Shown here: positions 1-8,542 of the stretch, in pieces
Position numbering within the stretch: position 1 is the stretch's first letter
How the letters are laid out: each line of letters begins with the position of its first letter
DNA from: Candidatus Igneacidithiobacillus taiwanensis
Lineage (GTDB): Bacteria; Pseudomonadota; Gammaproteobacteria; Acidithiobacillales; Acidithiobacillaceae
Reading direction: 5' to 3'
Length of the DNA stretch: 11,784 bases
Assembly: GCA_002341825.1 (NCBI GenBank)
Contig: DDOU01000087.1
Coordinates: 1,036-12,819, forward strand
Translations under genes and position numbers: made by a program
Notes under the pieces: generated by a model
What the model was told of the DNA's origin: nothing
Databases searched by the model: none
Seen by the model: only the letters and a program-made list of their open reading frames with translations

Positions 1-20
1 GGATGCCCTAAGAGGCATCC
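1..20 (-). terminator. Hairpin enclosing the hisF stop codon, possible terminator
   Basis: A perfect inverted repeat is visible: GGATGCC at 1-7 and GGCATCC at 14-20, with a 6-base loop at 8-13. Five of the seven pairs are G-C. On the minus strand the hisF stop codon TAG (8-10) lies in the loop, so the hairpin would form at the very end of the hisF message. An intrinsic terminator would need a U-tract after the stem, and that sequence lies beyond base 1, so it cannot be judged. It may instead be a chance palindrome or an mRNA 3'-end stabilising stem. Confidence 0.35.
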
Positions 21-772
21 AGGCGGACGGGGATCCCGCGCTGGGCGAGGGCGCTCTTGACCTCGGGAATGCGAAATTGCCCAAAATGAAAGACGCTGGC
101 AGCGAGGACGGCATCGGCATGACCGGCGAGGATGCCGGCGGCGAAGTCGTCGATGCTGCCCACGCCCCCGGAAGCAATCACCGGTATTGGCACGGCATCG
201 GCAACGGCGCGGGTGAGTTCGATGTCAAAACCCTTGCCGGTACCATCGCGGTCCATGCTGGTGAGAAGGATCTCGCCAGCGCCGAGGCTCGCCATGCGCT
301 GTGCCCACTGCACGGCGTCGAGGCCAGTGGCGCGGCGACCGCCGTGGGTAAAGACCTCCCAGTGGTCACCACTGCGGCGGGCGTCGATGGCGACGACGAT
401 ACAGGAGTTGCCAAAGCGTTGCGCGGCTTCCTGCACCAATTCCGGACGCTGCACGGCGGCACTATTGATGCTGACCTTGTCGGCTCCTGCCCGCAGCAGG
501 GTGCGGACGTCGTCGACGCTGCGCACGCCGCCGCCCACGGTAAGGGGAATAAAGACCTCGGCGGCCACGGCGGCCACTACCTCGGCCATGGTTTGCCGCC
601 CCTCGTGGCTCGCCGAAATGTCGAGAAAGGTAATTTCATCGGCGCCTTCGGCGTTGTAGCGCGCCGCCGTCTCCACCGGATCGCCGGCATCGCGCAGGGA
701 GAGAAACTGCACGCCCTTGACTACCCGCCCCTGATCGATATCGAGGCAGGGAATGATGCGCTTACTGAGCAT
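8..772 (-). CDS. hisF: Imidazole glycerol phosphate synthase, cyclase subunit HisF
   Basis: HisF is the (beta/alpha)8-barrel cyclase half of the HisH-HisF enzyme. It takes ammonia from HisH and converts PRFAR to imidazole glycerol phosphate and AICAR, the link between histidine and purine synthesis. The 254-residue product has the usual family length. It starts [11 protein letters not shown] and shows both catalytic aspartates, D11 (PCLDID) and D130 (VAIDAR), the phosphate-binding loop TVGGGVRS (78-85), and a second loop IASGGVGS (199-206). The frame stays open upstream to 952, but the ATG at 772 matches the conserved HisF N-terminus, and an upstream start would lie deep inside hisA. The start overlaps the hisA end by 11 bases. 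No strong Shine-Dalgarno is visible, so translation is probably coupled to hisA. The stop is TAG at 8-10, inside a hairpin. Confidence 0.97.
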   Translation of the reverse strand: MLSKRIIPCLDIDQGRVVKGVQFLSLRDAGDPVETAARYNAEGADEITFLDISASHEGRQTMAEVVAAVAAEVFIPLTVGGGVRSVDDVRTLLRAGADKVSINSAAVQRPELVQEAAQRFGNSCIVVAIDARRSGDHWEVFTHGGRRATGLDAVQWAQRMASLGAGEILLTSMDRDGTGKGFDIELTRAVADAVPIPVIASGGVGSIDDFAAGILAGHADAVLAASVFHFGQFRIPEVKSALAQRGIPVRLDAS

Positions 773-1502
773 GGGCTGCGTCCAGACGACGTTGCGCCTC
801 GGCAAAATCGAGACTGCCCTCATAGATCGCCCGGCCGGTGATGGCGCCGAGTATGCCCTCGGCGGCATAGGTTTGCAGGGCAAGGACTTGTTCGATATTA
901 GCGATCCCGCCCGAGGCAATGACCGGCACCGGGATGCTGCGGGCGAGGGCAACCGTTGCCTCGATGTTTGGCCCGCTCAGCATGCCATCGCGACTGATAT
1001 CGGTATAGATGATGGCCTCGACCCCATCGTCGGCAAAGTGGCGGGCGAGATCGATAGGATCGTGGCGGGAAAGCTTCGACCAACCCTCGGTGGCGACCTT
1101 GCCATCGCGGGCGTCGATACCCACGATGATGTGGCCGGGAAAGCTCAGGGTCGCCTCGGCAACGAAGCCCGGCGCCTTTACCGCTTGGGTGCCGATGATG
1201 GCGTAGCGAACCCCCGCCAGCAGGTAGCTCTCGATCTGTTCTTCGCTGCGGATGCCGCCGCCGACCTGAATTTCGAGATCCGGGAATCGCTGGCAGATGG
1301 CGCCAATGACTTGGGCATGGACGGGTTCGCCGCTCACCGCACCGTCGAGGTCGACGATATGCAGGCGCCGCGCCCCGGCTTCCACCCAACGTTGCGCCGT
1401 GGCGACCGGGTCTTCCGAAAAGACGGTATCGTCTTCCATGCGCCCCTGACGCAGCCGCACACAGTGGCCACCTTTGAGGTCGATGGCAGGTATCAACAAC
1501 AT
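762..1502 (-). CDS. hisA: ProFAR isomerase HisA (phosphoribosylformimino-5-aminoimidazole carboxamide ribotide isomerase)
   Basis: HisA performs the Amadori rearrangement of ProFAR to PRFAR, the substrate of HisHF, in the cytoplasm. The 246-residue protein has the standard length and half-barrel repeat architecture. It begins [12 protein letters not shown] with catalytic D8, carries the second acid/base aspartate D130 (VGIDARDG), and has phosphate-binding glycine loops VGGGIRS (80-86) and IASGGIAN (195-202). These correspond to D7 and D129 of the enteric enzyme. The ATG at 1502 is preceded by GGGAG at a 6-base spacing, so this gene appears to be initiated independently in the his block. It follows hisH after 16 bases. 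Its TAA stop (762-764) lies inside the start of hisF. Confidence 0.97.
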   Translation of the reverse strand: MLLIPAIDLKGGHCVRLRQGRMEDDTVFSEDPVATAQRWVEAGARRLHIVDLDGAVSGEPVHAQVIGAICQRFPDLEIQVGGGIRSEEQIESYLLAGVRYAIIGTQAVKAPGFVAEATLSFPGHIIVGIDARDGKVATEGWSKLSRHDPIDLARHFADDGVEAIIYTDISRDGMLSGPNIEATVALARSIPVPVIASGGIANIEQVLALQTYAAEGILGAITGRAIYEGSLDFAEAQRRLDAAHAQ

Positions 1503-1508
1503 GACGTT

Positions 1509-1513
1509 CTCCC
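1509..1513 (-). promoter_or_regulatory. Ribosome binding site of hisA
   Basis: GGGAG on the minus strand lies 6 bases before the hisA ATG, in the 16-base hisH-hisA gap. The 4-base overlaps upstream in the operon stop here, so hisA has room for its own initiation signal. This supports the start at 1502. Confidence 0.65.
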
Positions 1514-1518
1514 GCTAC

Positions 1519-2190
1519 TCAGGCAATGTCGCAGCCACCCAGGCAATCTCCCGACCACTGCAGAAAGTTGCCGAGTAACTGTAGGCCAGCAGCGCCACTT
1601 TTTTCCGGATGGCACTGCAGGGCGAAAAGATTGTCGACGGCAAGGGCAGCGCAAAACGGAAAGCCATAATCGGTAAAGGCTGCCAAGAGATCGGGATGGG
1701 CCGGTTCGACGTAAAAAGAGTGTACAAAATAAAACTGCGCGTCTTGTGGCACCCCCGCAAAGAGCGGGTGGGCGGTCAGCTGGTGCAGCTGGTTCCAACC
1801 CATGTGCGGCACCTTGCGCTTGGCGCCCTCGGCGGTGTCCAACACTTCTTCGGGAAAGGGGAGAACGCGCCCAGGAAGGATCCCGAGCCCGGCATGCTCG
1901 CCATGCTCCAGGCTCGATTCCATGAGTGCCTGCATCCCCAGGCAGATGCCCAAAAAGGGACGGTTTTGCGCCGCAATGCGGAGAAATTCATCGAGCTCGC
2001 GCTCTTCCAGGGCCGCCATACAGTCGCCGAAGGCACCCACACCCGGAAAGATCAAACGATCACAGGCGGCGAGCTCTGCCGGCTGCTGGCTGATCACCGC
2101 CTTGCCGCCCAGATGCTCGATGGCCTTGGCCACCGAGTAGAGATTGCCCATGCCGTAATCGACAATACCCACACTACTGCGCCGGCTCAT
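1519..2190 (-). CDS. hisH: Imidazole glycerol phosphate synthase, glutaminase subunit HisH
   Basis: HisH is the class I glutamine amidotransferase half of IGP synthase. It hydrolyses glutamine and passes ammonia through the HisF barrel. The 223-residue product has the full triad: nucleophile C83 in GICLGMQ (81-87), and H194 and E196 in QCHPEKS (192-198). The N-terminus has the typical [10 protein letters not shown] (7-16), and an oxyanion-region PGVGAFGDC lies at 49-57. The start ATG at 2190 overlaps the hisB stop as ATGA, a common translational-coupling arrangement. The protein is slightly longer than many HisH proteins, mainly at the C-terminus (GGCDIA). Its partner hisF lies two genes downstream with hisA between them, the usual hisH-hisA-hisF order. 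Confidence 0.97.
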   Translation of the reverse strand: MSRRSSVGIVDYGMGNLYSVAKAIEHLGGKAVISQQPAELAACDRLIFPGVGAFGDCMAALEERELDEFLRIAAQNRPFLGICLGMQALMESSLEHGEHAGLGILPGRVLPFPEEVLDTAEGAKRKVPHMGWNQLHQLTAHPLFAGVPQDAQFYFVHSFYVEPAHPDLLAAFTDYGFPFCAALAVDNLFALQCHPEKSGAAGLQLLGNFLQWSGDCLGGCDIA

Positions 2191-2783
2191 CGGTTGAGGG
2201 TTCCCTTGGTGCTGGGAATGCTTTCCCCCTGCCGGGGGTCGCGGCTGACGGCCATGCGCAGGGCCCGCCCGCAGGCCTTGAAGAGGGTTTCGGCGATGTG
2301 GTGGGCGTTGTTGCCGCGCAGGGCATCGAGGTGCAAGGTGACCTGGGCGTGGTTGACGAAGCCCTGAAAGAATTCGTGCAGTAGGTCGACATCGAAGTTA
2401 CCGATCTGGGCGCGAGGAAACTGCACCGCATAGACCAGGCCCGGGCGGCCAGAAAGATCGACCACGACCCGCGACAGCGCCTCGTCGAGGGGCACATAGG
2501 CATGACCGTAGCGGGTCAGACCCGCTTTGTCGCCCACCGCGCGGGCAAAGGCCTGGCCGAGGGTGATGCCGATATCCTCGACGGTGTGGTGAGCGTCGAT
2601 TTCGAGATCCCCCTGTGCCTCGACCTGCAGATCGAAGAGACCATGACGGGCGATCTGATGCAGCATGTGCTCGAGAAAGGGTAGGCCCGTTTGCAGCTGC
2701 ACCTGGCCACTGCCATCCAAGTCCAGGCGTACGGCAATCTGGGTTTCGAGAGTGTCACGACGGACTTCCGCAAGACGGCTCAT
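2187..2783 (-). CDS. hisB: Imidazoleglycerol-phosphate dehydratase HisB (monofunctional)
   Basis: HisB dehydrates imidazole glycerol phosphate to imidazole acetol phosphate using a metal centre. The 198-residue length is that of the stand-alone dehydratase; the N-terminal histidinol-phosphatase domain of the bifunctional enteric HisB is absent. The duplicated metal-binding motifs are intact: HHTVED at 65-70 and HHIAE at 161-165. FLEHM lies at 36-40 and [14 protein letters not shown] at 91-104. The ATG at 2783 overlaps the hisC stop as ATGA, and GGAAG at 2791-2795 provides a plausible Shine-Dalgarno 7 bases upstream. A separate histidinol-phosphate phosphatase must therefore be encoded elsewhere, since none is visible here. 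Confidence 0.97.
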   Translation of the reverse strand: MSRLAEVRRDTLETQIAVRLDLDGSGQVQLQTGLPFLEHMLHQIARHGLFDLQVEAQGDLEIDAHHTVEDIGITLGQAFARAVGDKAGLTRYGHAYVPLDEALSRVVVDLSGRPGLVYAVQFPRAQIGNFDVDLLHEFFQGFVNHAQVTLHLDALRGNNAHHIAETLFKACGRALRMAVSRDPRQGESIPSTKGTLNR

Positions 2784-3850
2784 AGCAACTCTTCCAAGGC
2801 GGCAAGAAAGGCGCGATTTTCGGGGGGCGTACCGATGCTCACCCGCAGATGGTCGCCGAGGCGGGGGTGCCCTGTAAAGGCCTTGATCAGGATGCCCGCC
2901 TCTTTCAGGCCGGCATGCACGGCGTTGGCACGCCCGGGGAGGGCAAACAACAGAAAATTGGCGCGACTCGGCCAGACCTGGATACCCAGGGCTCGCAAGC
3001 GTTCGTAGACGAATTCCCGTTCCGCGCAGATTTCCTGCGCCTGTTCGGCAAAGACCGCGGCGTGACGCAGGGCAAAAGCCACACTCTTTTGGGTAAGGAT
3101 GTTGATGTTGTAGGGCAGGCGGAGCTTGTCGAGTTCATCGATCCAAGCTGGCGGACCGGCCAGGAAGCCCAGGCGCAGTCCCGCCAAGCCCTCCTTGGAG
3201 AGGGTACGCAGCAGGAGCAGGTTGGGCCAACGCCCCAAGTGCCCGGCGAAGCTATCGGCACTGAAGGCATGGTAGGCCTCATCGACCACCACCAGACCAG
3301 GGGCGGCAGCGCAGATGGCCTCGAGACTGGCGACCGGGTGCATCTGGCCGCTGGGATTGTTGGGCCAGTCGAGGAAGACGATGGCCGGCTGGCAGCGCTC
3401 CATCTCCGCCAAAAAAGCCGAGAGATCGAGCTGAAAGTCGGCATCGAGGGCAACCGAGTGATAGGCCAGCCCCTGTTGCTCGGCAATGATCCGATACATG
3501 ACGAAGCTCGGCTCAACGGCCAAGACGGGGCGACCGGCCCCCGCCACGGCGCTGATCAGGATCTGGATCAACTCATCGGAGCCGTTACCCAGCAGCATCC
3601 CCATTTCTGGCGGGATGCCACCATGCTCCGCCAGCGCCCGCATCAGGGCTTCGGGGCGCGGACTCGGGTAGCGGTGCAGGTCGGCATCCTGCAAGGCCGC
3701 CAACCACGCGCTGCGTAGGCTCGCGGGCAGACCATAGGGATTCTCCATGGCATCGAGCTTGATGAATCCATCACTGGGGGCCACGGCATAGGCGCGGCTG
3801 GCGAGCACCGTCGGGCGCAGCAAGCGTTCTTGCAGGGACGGTTCGCTCAC
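2780..3850 (-). CDS. hisC: Histidinol-phosphate aminotransferase HisC
   Basis: HisC is a fold-type I PLP enzyme that transaminates imidazole acetol phosphate to histidinol phosphate using glutamate. The 356-residue sequence shows the family landmarks in order: LDAMENPYG (32-40), LGNGSDELI (87-95, cofactor phosphate region), PNNPSG (163-168), DEAYHAF (190-196, aspartate to the pyridine nitrogen and tyrosine to O3'), the Schiff-base lysine K219 in [13 protein letters not shown], and the substrate-carboxylate arginine R336 in LRVSIG. The start is GTG at 3848-3850, sharing GTGA with the hisD stop. AAGGA 6 bases upstream supports it. Enzymes of this family can act on other substrates, but position between hisD and hisB makes the histidine role secure. 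Confidence 0.96.
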   Translation of the reverse strand: MSEPSLQERLLRPTVLASRAYAVAPSDGFIKLDAMENPYGLPASLRSAWLAALQDADLHRYPSPRPEALMRALAEHGGIPPEMGMLLGNGSDELIQILISAVAGAGRPVLAVEPSFVMYRIIAEQQGLAYHSVALDADFQLDLSAFLAEMERCQPAIVFLDWPNNPSGQMHPVASLEAICAAAPGLVVVDEAYHAFSADSFAGHLGRWPNLLLLRTLSKEGLAGLRLGFLAGPPAWIDELDKLRLPYNINILTQKSVAFALRHAAVFAEQAQEICAEREFVYERLRALGIQVWPSRANFLLFALPGRANAVHAGLKEAGILIKAFTGHPRLGDHLRVSIGTPPENRAFLAALEELL

Positions 3851-5141
3851 CGGGAGTCCTTGCAGCGGGCGGCTGCCGAGCGGGCATGGGCGCTGAGACC
3901 CTCGGCGGTGGCCAGGGTTTCGGCCAGACGTCCGAGTTCTTGCGCGCCGGCAGCGCTAGCCTCGATCAGGCTACTGCGCTTGACGAAGTCATAGACGCCC
4001 AGGGGCGAGGAAAAGCGGGCGCTGCCGCCGGTGGGTAGCACATGATTGGGGCCAGCGACGTAGTCGCCGAGGGCCTCGCAAGTATGGATACCGAGAAAGA
4101 TGGCGCCGGCATTTTCGATCTGCGGTAGCAGGGTGCGGGGTTCCTGCACGGCTAGCTCGAGGTGTTCCGGTGCCACCTGATTGGCCAGGGCACAGGCCTC
4201 GGCAGCATCGCGAGCGAGGATCAAGGCGCCGCGATTGCCCCAGCTTTGACGGGCGATGGGGGCGCGGTCGAGTTCCGTCAGGGCCTGTTCGACGGCGGCA
4301 GCGACGGCTTCGAGGTGGGCCGCATCCCAGGTAATGAAGATGCTCTGGGCGATTTCGTCGTGCTCCGCTTGGGAGAGCAGGTCCCAGGCCAGCCATTCTG
4401 CCGGTGCCGATCCATCGCTGAGGACGAGAATCTCGCTTGGCCCGGCGATCATGTCGATGCCGACCTTGCCAAAGACCATACGCTTGGCAGTGGCGACATA
4501 GATATTTCCCGGCCCGACGATCTTGTCCACTGCCGGCACCGCCGCGGTACCGTAGGCCAGGGCGGCAACCGCCTGCGCCCCACCGATGCGAAAGACCCGC
4601 TGCACCCCGGCCACCGCTGCCGCCGCCAGCACCCAGGGATTGATCTCTCCGTCTGGGGTAGGCACGGTCATGATGATTTCTTCCACCCCCGCCACCTTGG
4701 CTGGCAGGGCATTCATCAGCACCGAACTGGGGTAAGCCGCCTTCCCGCCCGGCACATAGATGCCCACCCGACGTAGAGGCAAAATCCGCTGCCCGAGGCG
4801 ATTACCGGCAGCATCGGTAATTTCCCAGCTTTCGCTGCGCTGCTGTTGATGGTAGCTACGAATACGCTCGGCCGCGGCTTCCAGTGCTGCTCGGCCGCTC
4901 GCCGGCAAGGCTTCCAGTGCCGCGTGGCAGTCGTCGAGGGAGATTTCCAAGGCGCTGGCATCGGCCAAGCGCAGACGATCGAAGCGCGCGGTATAGTCGA
5001 GCAGGGCGGCATCGCCATGCTGACGCACGGCTTGCAGTATCTCCCGCACCCGCTCCTCGACGCTATGGTCGCCACTGGCCTCCCAGCCATGCAGGGCCGC
5101 AAAGGCGGCGGTAAAATCGGCTTGCCGAGTATCGAGACGTT

Positions 5142-5145
<4 letters not shown>
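3847..5145 (-). CDS. hisD: Histidinol dehydrogenase HisD
   Basis: HisD is the zinc-dependent, NAD-linked enzyme that oxidises L-histidinol to L-histidine in two steps, the last reactions of the pathway. The 432-residue protein has the normal length. Expected zinc ligands are present: Q259 and H262 (SQAEHDE), D361 (GDYVAGPNH) and H420 near the C-terminus. The catalytic pair E327-H328 is in APEHLEL. NAD- and substrate-region motifs [11 protein letters not shown] (211-221) and [11 protein letters not shown] (229-239) are intact, as is [13 protein letters not shown] (380-392). These match the enteric enzyme position for position or with an offset of one. The ATG at 5145 overlaps the hisG stop as ATGA, and the stop overlaps the hisC start. 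Confidence 0.98.
3857..3861 (-). promoter_or_regulatory. Ribosome binding site of hisC
   Basis: AAGGA on the minus strand sits 6 bases before the GTG start of hisC, within the end of hisD. It helps decide the non-ATG start, which is also fixed by the 4-base GTGA overlap with the hisD stop. Confidence 0.55.
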
Positions 5146-7069
<1,924 letters not shown>

Positions 7070-7390
7070 TCAGCCCTGTGCCTTGGCCACCAGGCTCTGC
7101 AGCTCGCCCTGCTGATACAGGTCGGCCATGATGTCGGCACCGCCAATGAATTCGCCGCCGATATACAACTGCGGAATGGTCGGCCAGTTGGAAAATTTCT
7201 TGATGCCGTCGCGAATTTGCGGATCAGCCAGCACGTCGACGGTAAAGAGCTCCTTCACCCCCGCCTGTTGCAACAGCTGTACCGCCCGTGCCGAAAAGCC
7301 GCACTGTGGTGCCCGCGGATTGCCTTTCATGTAGAGGGTGATGGGGTGCTTCTGCACCTGTTCGCGAATGATGTCTTGAATATCGGCCAT
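7070..7390 (-). CDS. grxD: Monothiol glutaredoxin, CGFS type (Grx4/GrxD)
   Basis: This 106-residue protein is a single-domain monothiol glutaredoxin. The active-site motif PQCGFS has cysteine C30. K22 in YMKGNP and the TIPQL (71-75) and GGADI (83-87) segments form the glutathione-binding groove typical of the family. CGFS glutaredoxins bind a glutathione-coordinated [2Fe-2S] cluster as homodimers, or as heterodimers with BolA proteins, and act in Fe-S cluster delivery and iron sensing rather than in disulfide reduction. A BolA-family gene lies 31 bases upstream, so the likely partner is co-transcribed. GAGGT 7 bases before the ATG at 7390 is one of the best ribosome binding sites in the window. 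murA follows after 9 bases. Confidence 0.95.
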   Translation of the reverse strand: MADIQDIIREQVQKHPITLYMKGNPRAPQCGFSARAVQLLQQAGVKELFTVDVLADPQIRDGIKKFSNWPTIPQLYIGGEFIGGADIMADLYQQGELQSLVAKAQG

Positions 7391-7397
7391 GGTACCT

Positions 7398-7402
7398 ACC
7401 TC
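7398..7402 (-). promoter_or_regulatory. Ribosome binding site of grxD
   Basis: GAGGT on the minus strand lies 7 bases before the grxD ATG, in the 31-base gap after the ibaG stop. It supports independent initiation of grxD, unlike the overlapping starts further downstream. Confidence 0.65.
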
Positions 7403-7421
7403 GTAAATGGGGGAGAGTGGA

Positions 7422-7658
7422 TTATGCCTTGACTTCGTCGGGGCTCAGGGTGCGCAGTTGCAGGGCATGGATCTCCTCGCGCATGCGCTCGCCCAGGCAG
7501 GCATAGACTTGCTGATGGCGCTTGACAAGGGATTGACCGCGGAATTGTTCGGCGACGACCACCGCCTCGAAATGCGCGCCGTCATCGCCAAAAACCTGTA
7601 CCCGAGCGCCCGGAAGACCAGCCTCGATGAGAGAACGGATGGTATCTGCTTGCATCAT
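7422..7658 (-). CDS. ibaG: BolA-family protein, IbaG/YrbA type
   Basis: This small BolA-fold protein has 78 residues, or 77 if the second of two tandem ATGs (7655) is used. It resembles IbaG/YrbA in size and in position just upstream of murA, as in enterics. Counted from the first ATG, it has DGAHFEAVV with H29, the helix-turn segment VKRHQQVYACLGERM with H48, and EIHALQLRTLSP with H64. The histidine in the loop and the invariant C-terminal histidine are the residues that BolA proteins offer as ligands to the [2Fe-2S] cluster shared with CGFS glutaredoxins. The next gene is such a glutaredoxin. The frame runs open to 8051, but only this C-terminal portion is BolA-like and the rest is the permease in another frame. 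No clear Shine-Dalgarno is seen. A role in Fe-S transfer or acid-stress response is inferred from the family. Confidence 0.9.
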   Translation of the reverse strand: MMQADTIRSLIEAGLPGARVQVFGDDGAHFEAVVVAEQFRGQSLVKRHQQVYACLGERMREEIHALQLRTLSPDEVKA

Positions 7659-7699
7659 GGTTCTAGTGTACCCGAAAAGATCGCGCCTGTGAGCCCATC
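7659..7699 (-). other. Largest intergenic gap (41 bases), permease to ibaG
   Basis: This is the longest stretch without a gene in the window. Read on the minus strand it contains no hairpin or T-run that would suggest a terminator. A weak promoter-like pair can be picked out, CTCACA and TACACT at a 17-base spacing, with only 4 of 6 consensus matches in each box. The TACACT box ends 6 bases before the first ATG. I do not consider it supported as a promoter. Confidence 0.5.
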
Positions 7700-8542
7700 T
7701 CAGGGCCGTAATTTGTAGCCACGCTCGAGCAGTCGCCAGGCCGCCGCCGAGCTCAGTAAGAAAAAGGCACAAGCCACTGCCAAGCAAATCCAGATCGACA
7801 CGTCGGTATCGCCAAAAAACCCATAGCGGAAGCCATCGACGGTGTAAAAGAAGGGGTTGATCATCGACAGTTGGCGCCAAATGCCGGGCAGGGATTGCAC
7901 GGAGTAGAACACGCCCGCCAAAAAAGTCAGGGGCATGATCAAAAAATTCTGAAAGCCGGCAATCTGGTCGAATTTTTCTGCCCAGAGCCCAGCAACAATC
8001 CCCAGGGCACCCATGCCGCCAGCGCCGAGCATGGTGAAGACGAGAATCCAAAGCGGATGTTGCAAGGGCAGATGGAGAAACAAAGAGGCAAGAACAAGGA
8101 TTGCCAACCCAACGACGATGCCGCGGGTGATCGAGGCAGCGGTCATGGCCACAAAGATTTCCGTGGGGCGCAAGGGGCTCAGTAGCAGAAAGATGATATT
8201 GCCGGTGACCTTGGCCTGGATCAGGCTAGAGGAGCTATTGGCAAAGGCATTTTGCAATACCGACATCATCATCAAACCGGGCACGATGAAGGCGATATAG
8301 GACACGCCATGCTGCATGTGCACGTGCGCGCCCAAGGCGTGACCAAAGACGAGCAGGTAAAGCAGGGTGGTGACCAGGGGGGCGGCGACGGTCTGCAGCC
8401 AGACCCGGGCGAAGCGCAGCACCTCTTTGCGATACAGGGTCCAGGTGGGAGTCCAGGCGAGAGCGGACAAGGCGCGGTGGCCGAGCAATGCCTCCGGACT
8501 CGGGCGCTGTTGCCGCAGAAAGGGGGTTCCCGACTCAAGCAT
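7700..8542 (-). CDS. ABC-2 type transporter permease, YadH-like
   Basis: This is an integral inner-membrane subunit of an ABC exporter of the ABC-2 family, most like E. coli YadH. With the ATG at 8542 it has 280 residues. After about 30 extra N-terminal residues comes the family start (YRKEVLRFARVWLQT, 37-51), then about six hydrophobic segments near 52-70, 82-100, 130-156, 165-188, 198-213 and 249-268. The ABC-2 signature region covers about 199-243, including PLTFLAGVFYS and INPFFYTVDGFRYGF. No ATPase motifs are present, and no ATP-binding gene lies next to it. The start overlaps the surA end by 8 bases; the frame is open to 8674, but that extension lies in surA and does not look like the family. 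No strong Shine-Dalgarno is seen. The substrate is unknown. Confidence 0.88.
   Translation of the reverse strand: MLESGTPFLRQQRPSPEALLGHRALSALAWTPTWTLYRKEVLRFARVWLQTVAAPLVTTLLYLLVFGHALGAHVHMQHGVSYIAFIVPGLMMMSVLQNAFANSSSSLIQAKVTGNIIFLLLSPLRPTEIFVAMTAASITRGIVVGLAILVLASLFLHLPLQHPLWILVFTMLGAGGMGALGIVAGLWAEKFDQIAGFQNFLIMPLTFLAGVFYSVQSLPGIWRQLSMINPFFYTVDGFRYGFFGDTDVSIWICLAVACAFFLLSSAAAWRLLERGYKLRP

Noticed and set aside
77..841. 254-codon open frame on the plus strand opposite hisF
   Set aside because: It is antisense to hisF and hisA, whose products are unmistakable, and the translation has no recognisable domain. Long antisense frames are expected in GC-rich coding DNA.
773..952. Upstream extension of the hisF frame
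   Set aside because: The extra 60 residues are Pro/Arg/Ser-rich and lie over hisA. The conserved HisF N-terminus begins at the ATG at 772.
1609..2367. 252-codon open frame on the plus strand opposite hisH and hisB
   Set aside because: It spans the junction of two well-supported genes on the other strand and resembles no protein family. It is a compositional shadow.
2849..3718. 289-codon open frame on the plus strand opposite hisC
   Set aside because: It is a shadow of hisC. The translation is rich in Gly, Gln and Arg with no recognisable domain or ribosome binding site, and hisC has all its catalytic residues.
7659..7699. Promoter in the permease-ibaG gap (CTCACA / TACACT, 17-base spacing)
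   Set aside because: Only 4 of 6 bases match the consensus in each box, and the -10-like box is 6 bases from the start codon. This is no better than chance.
7659..8051. Upstream extension of the ibaG frame to 8051
   Set aside because: The extra sequence is the permease gene read in the wrong frame. The BolA domain begins at the tandem ATGs at 7655-7658.
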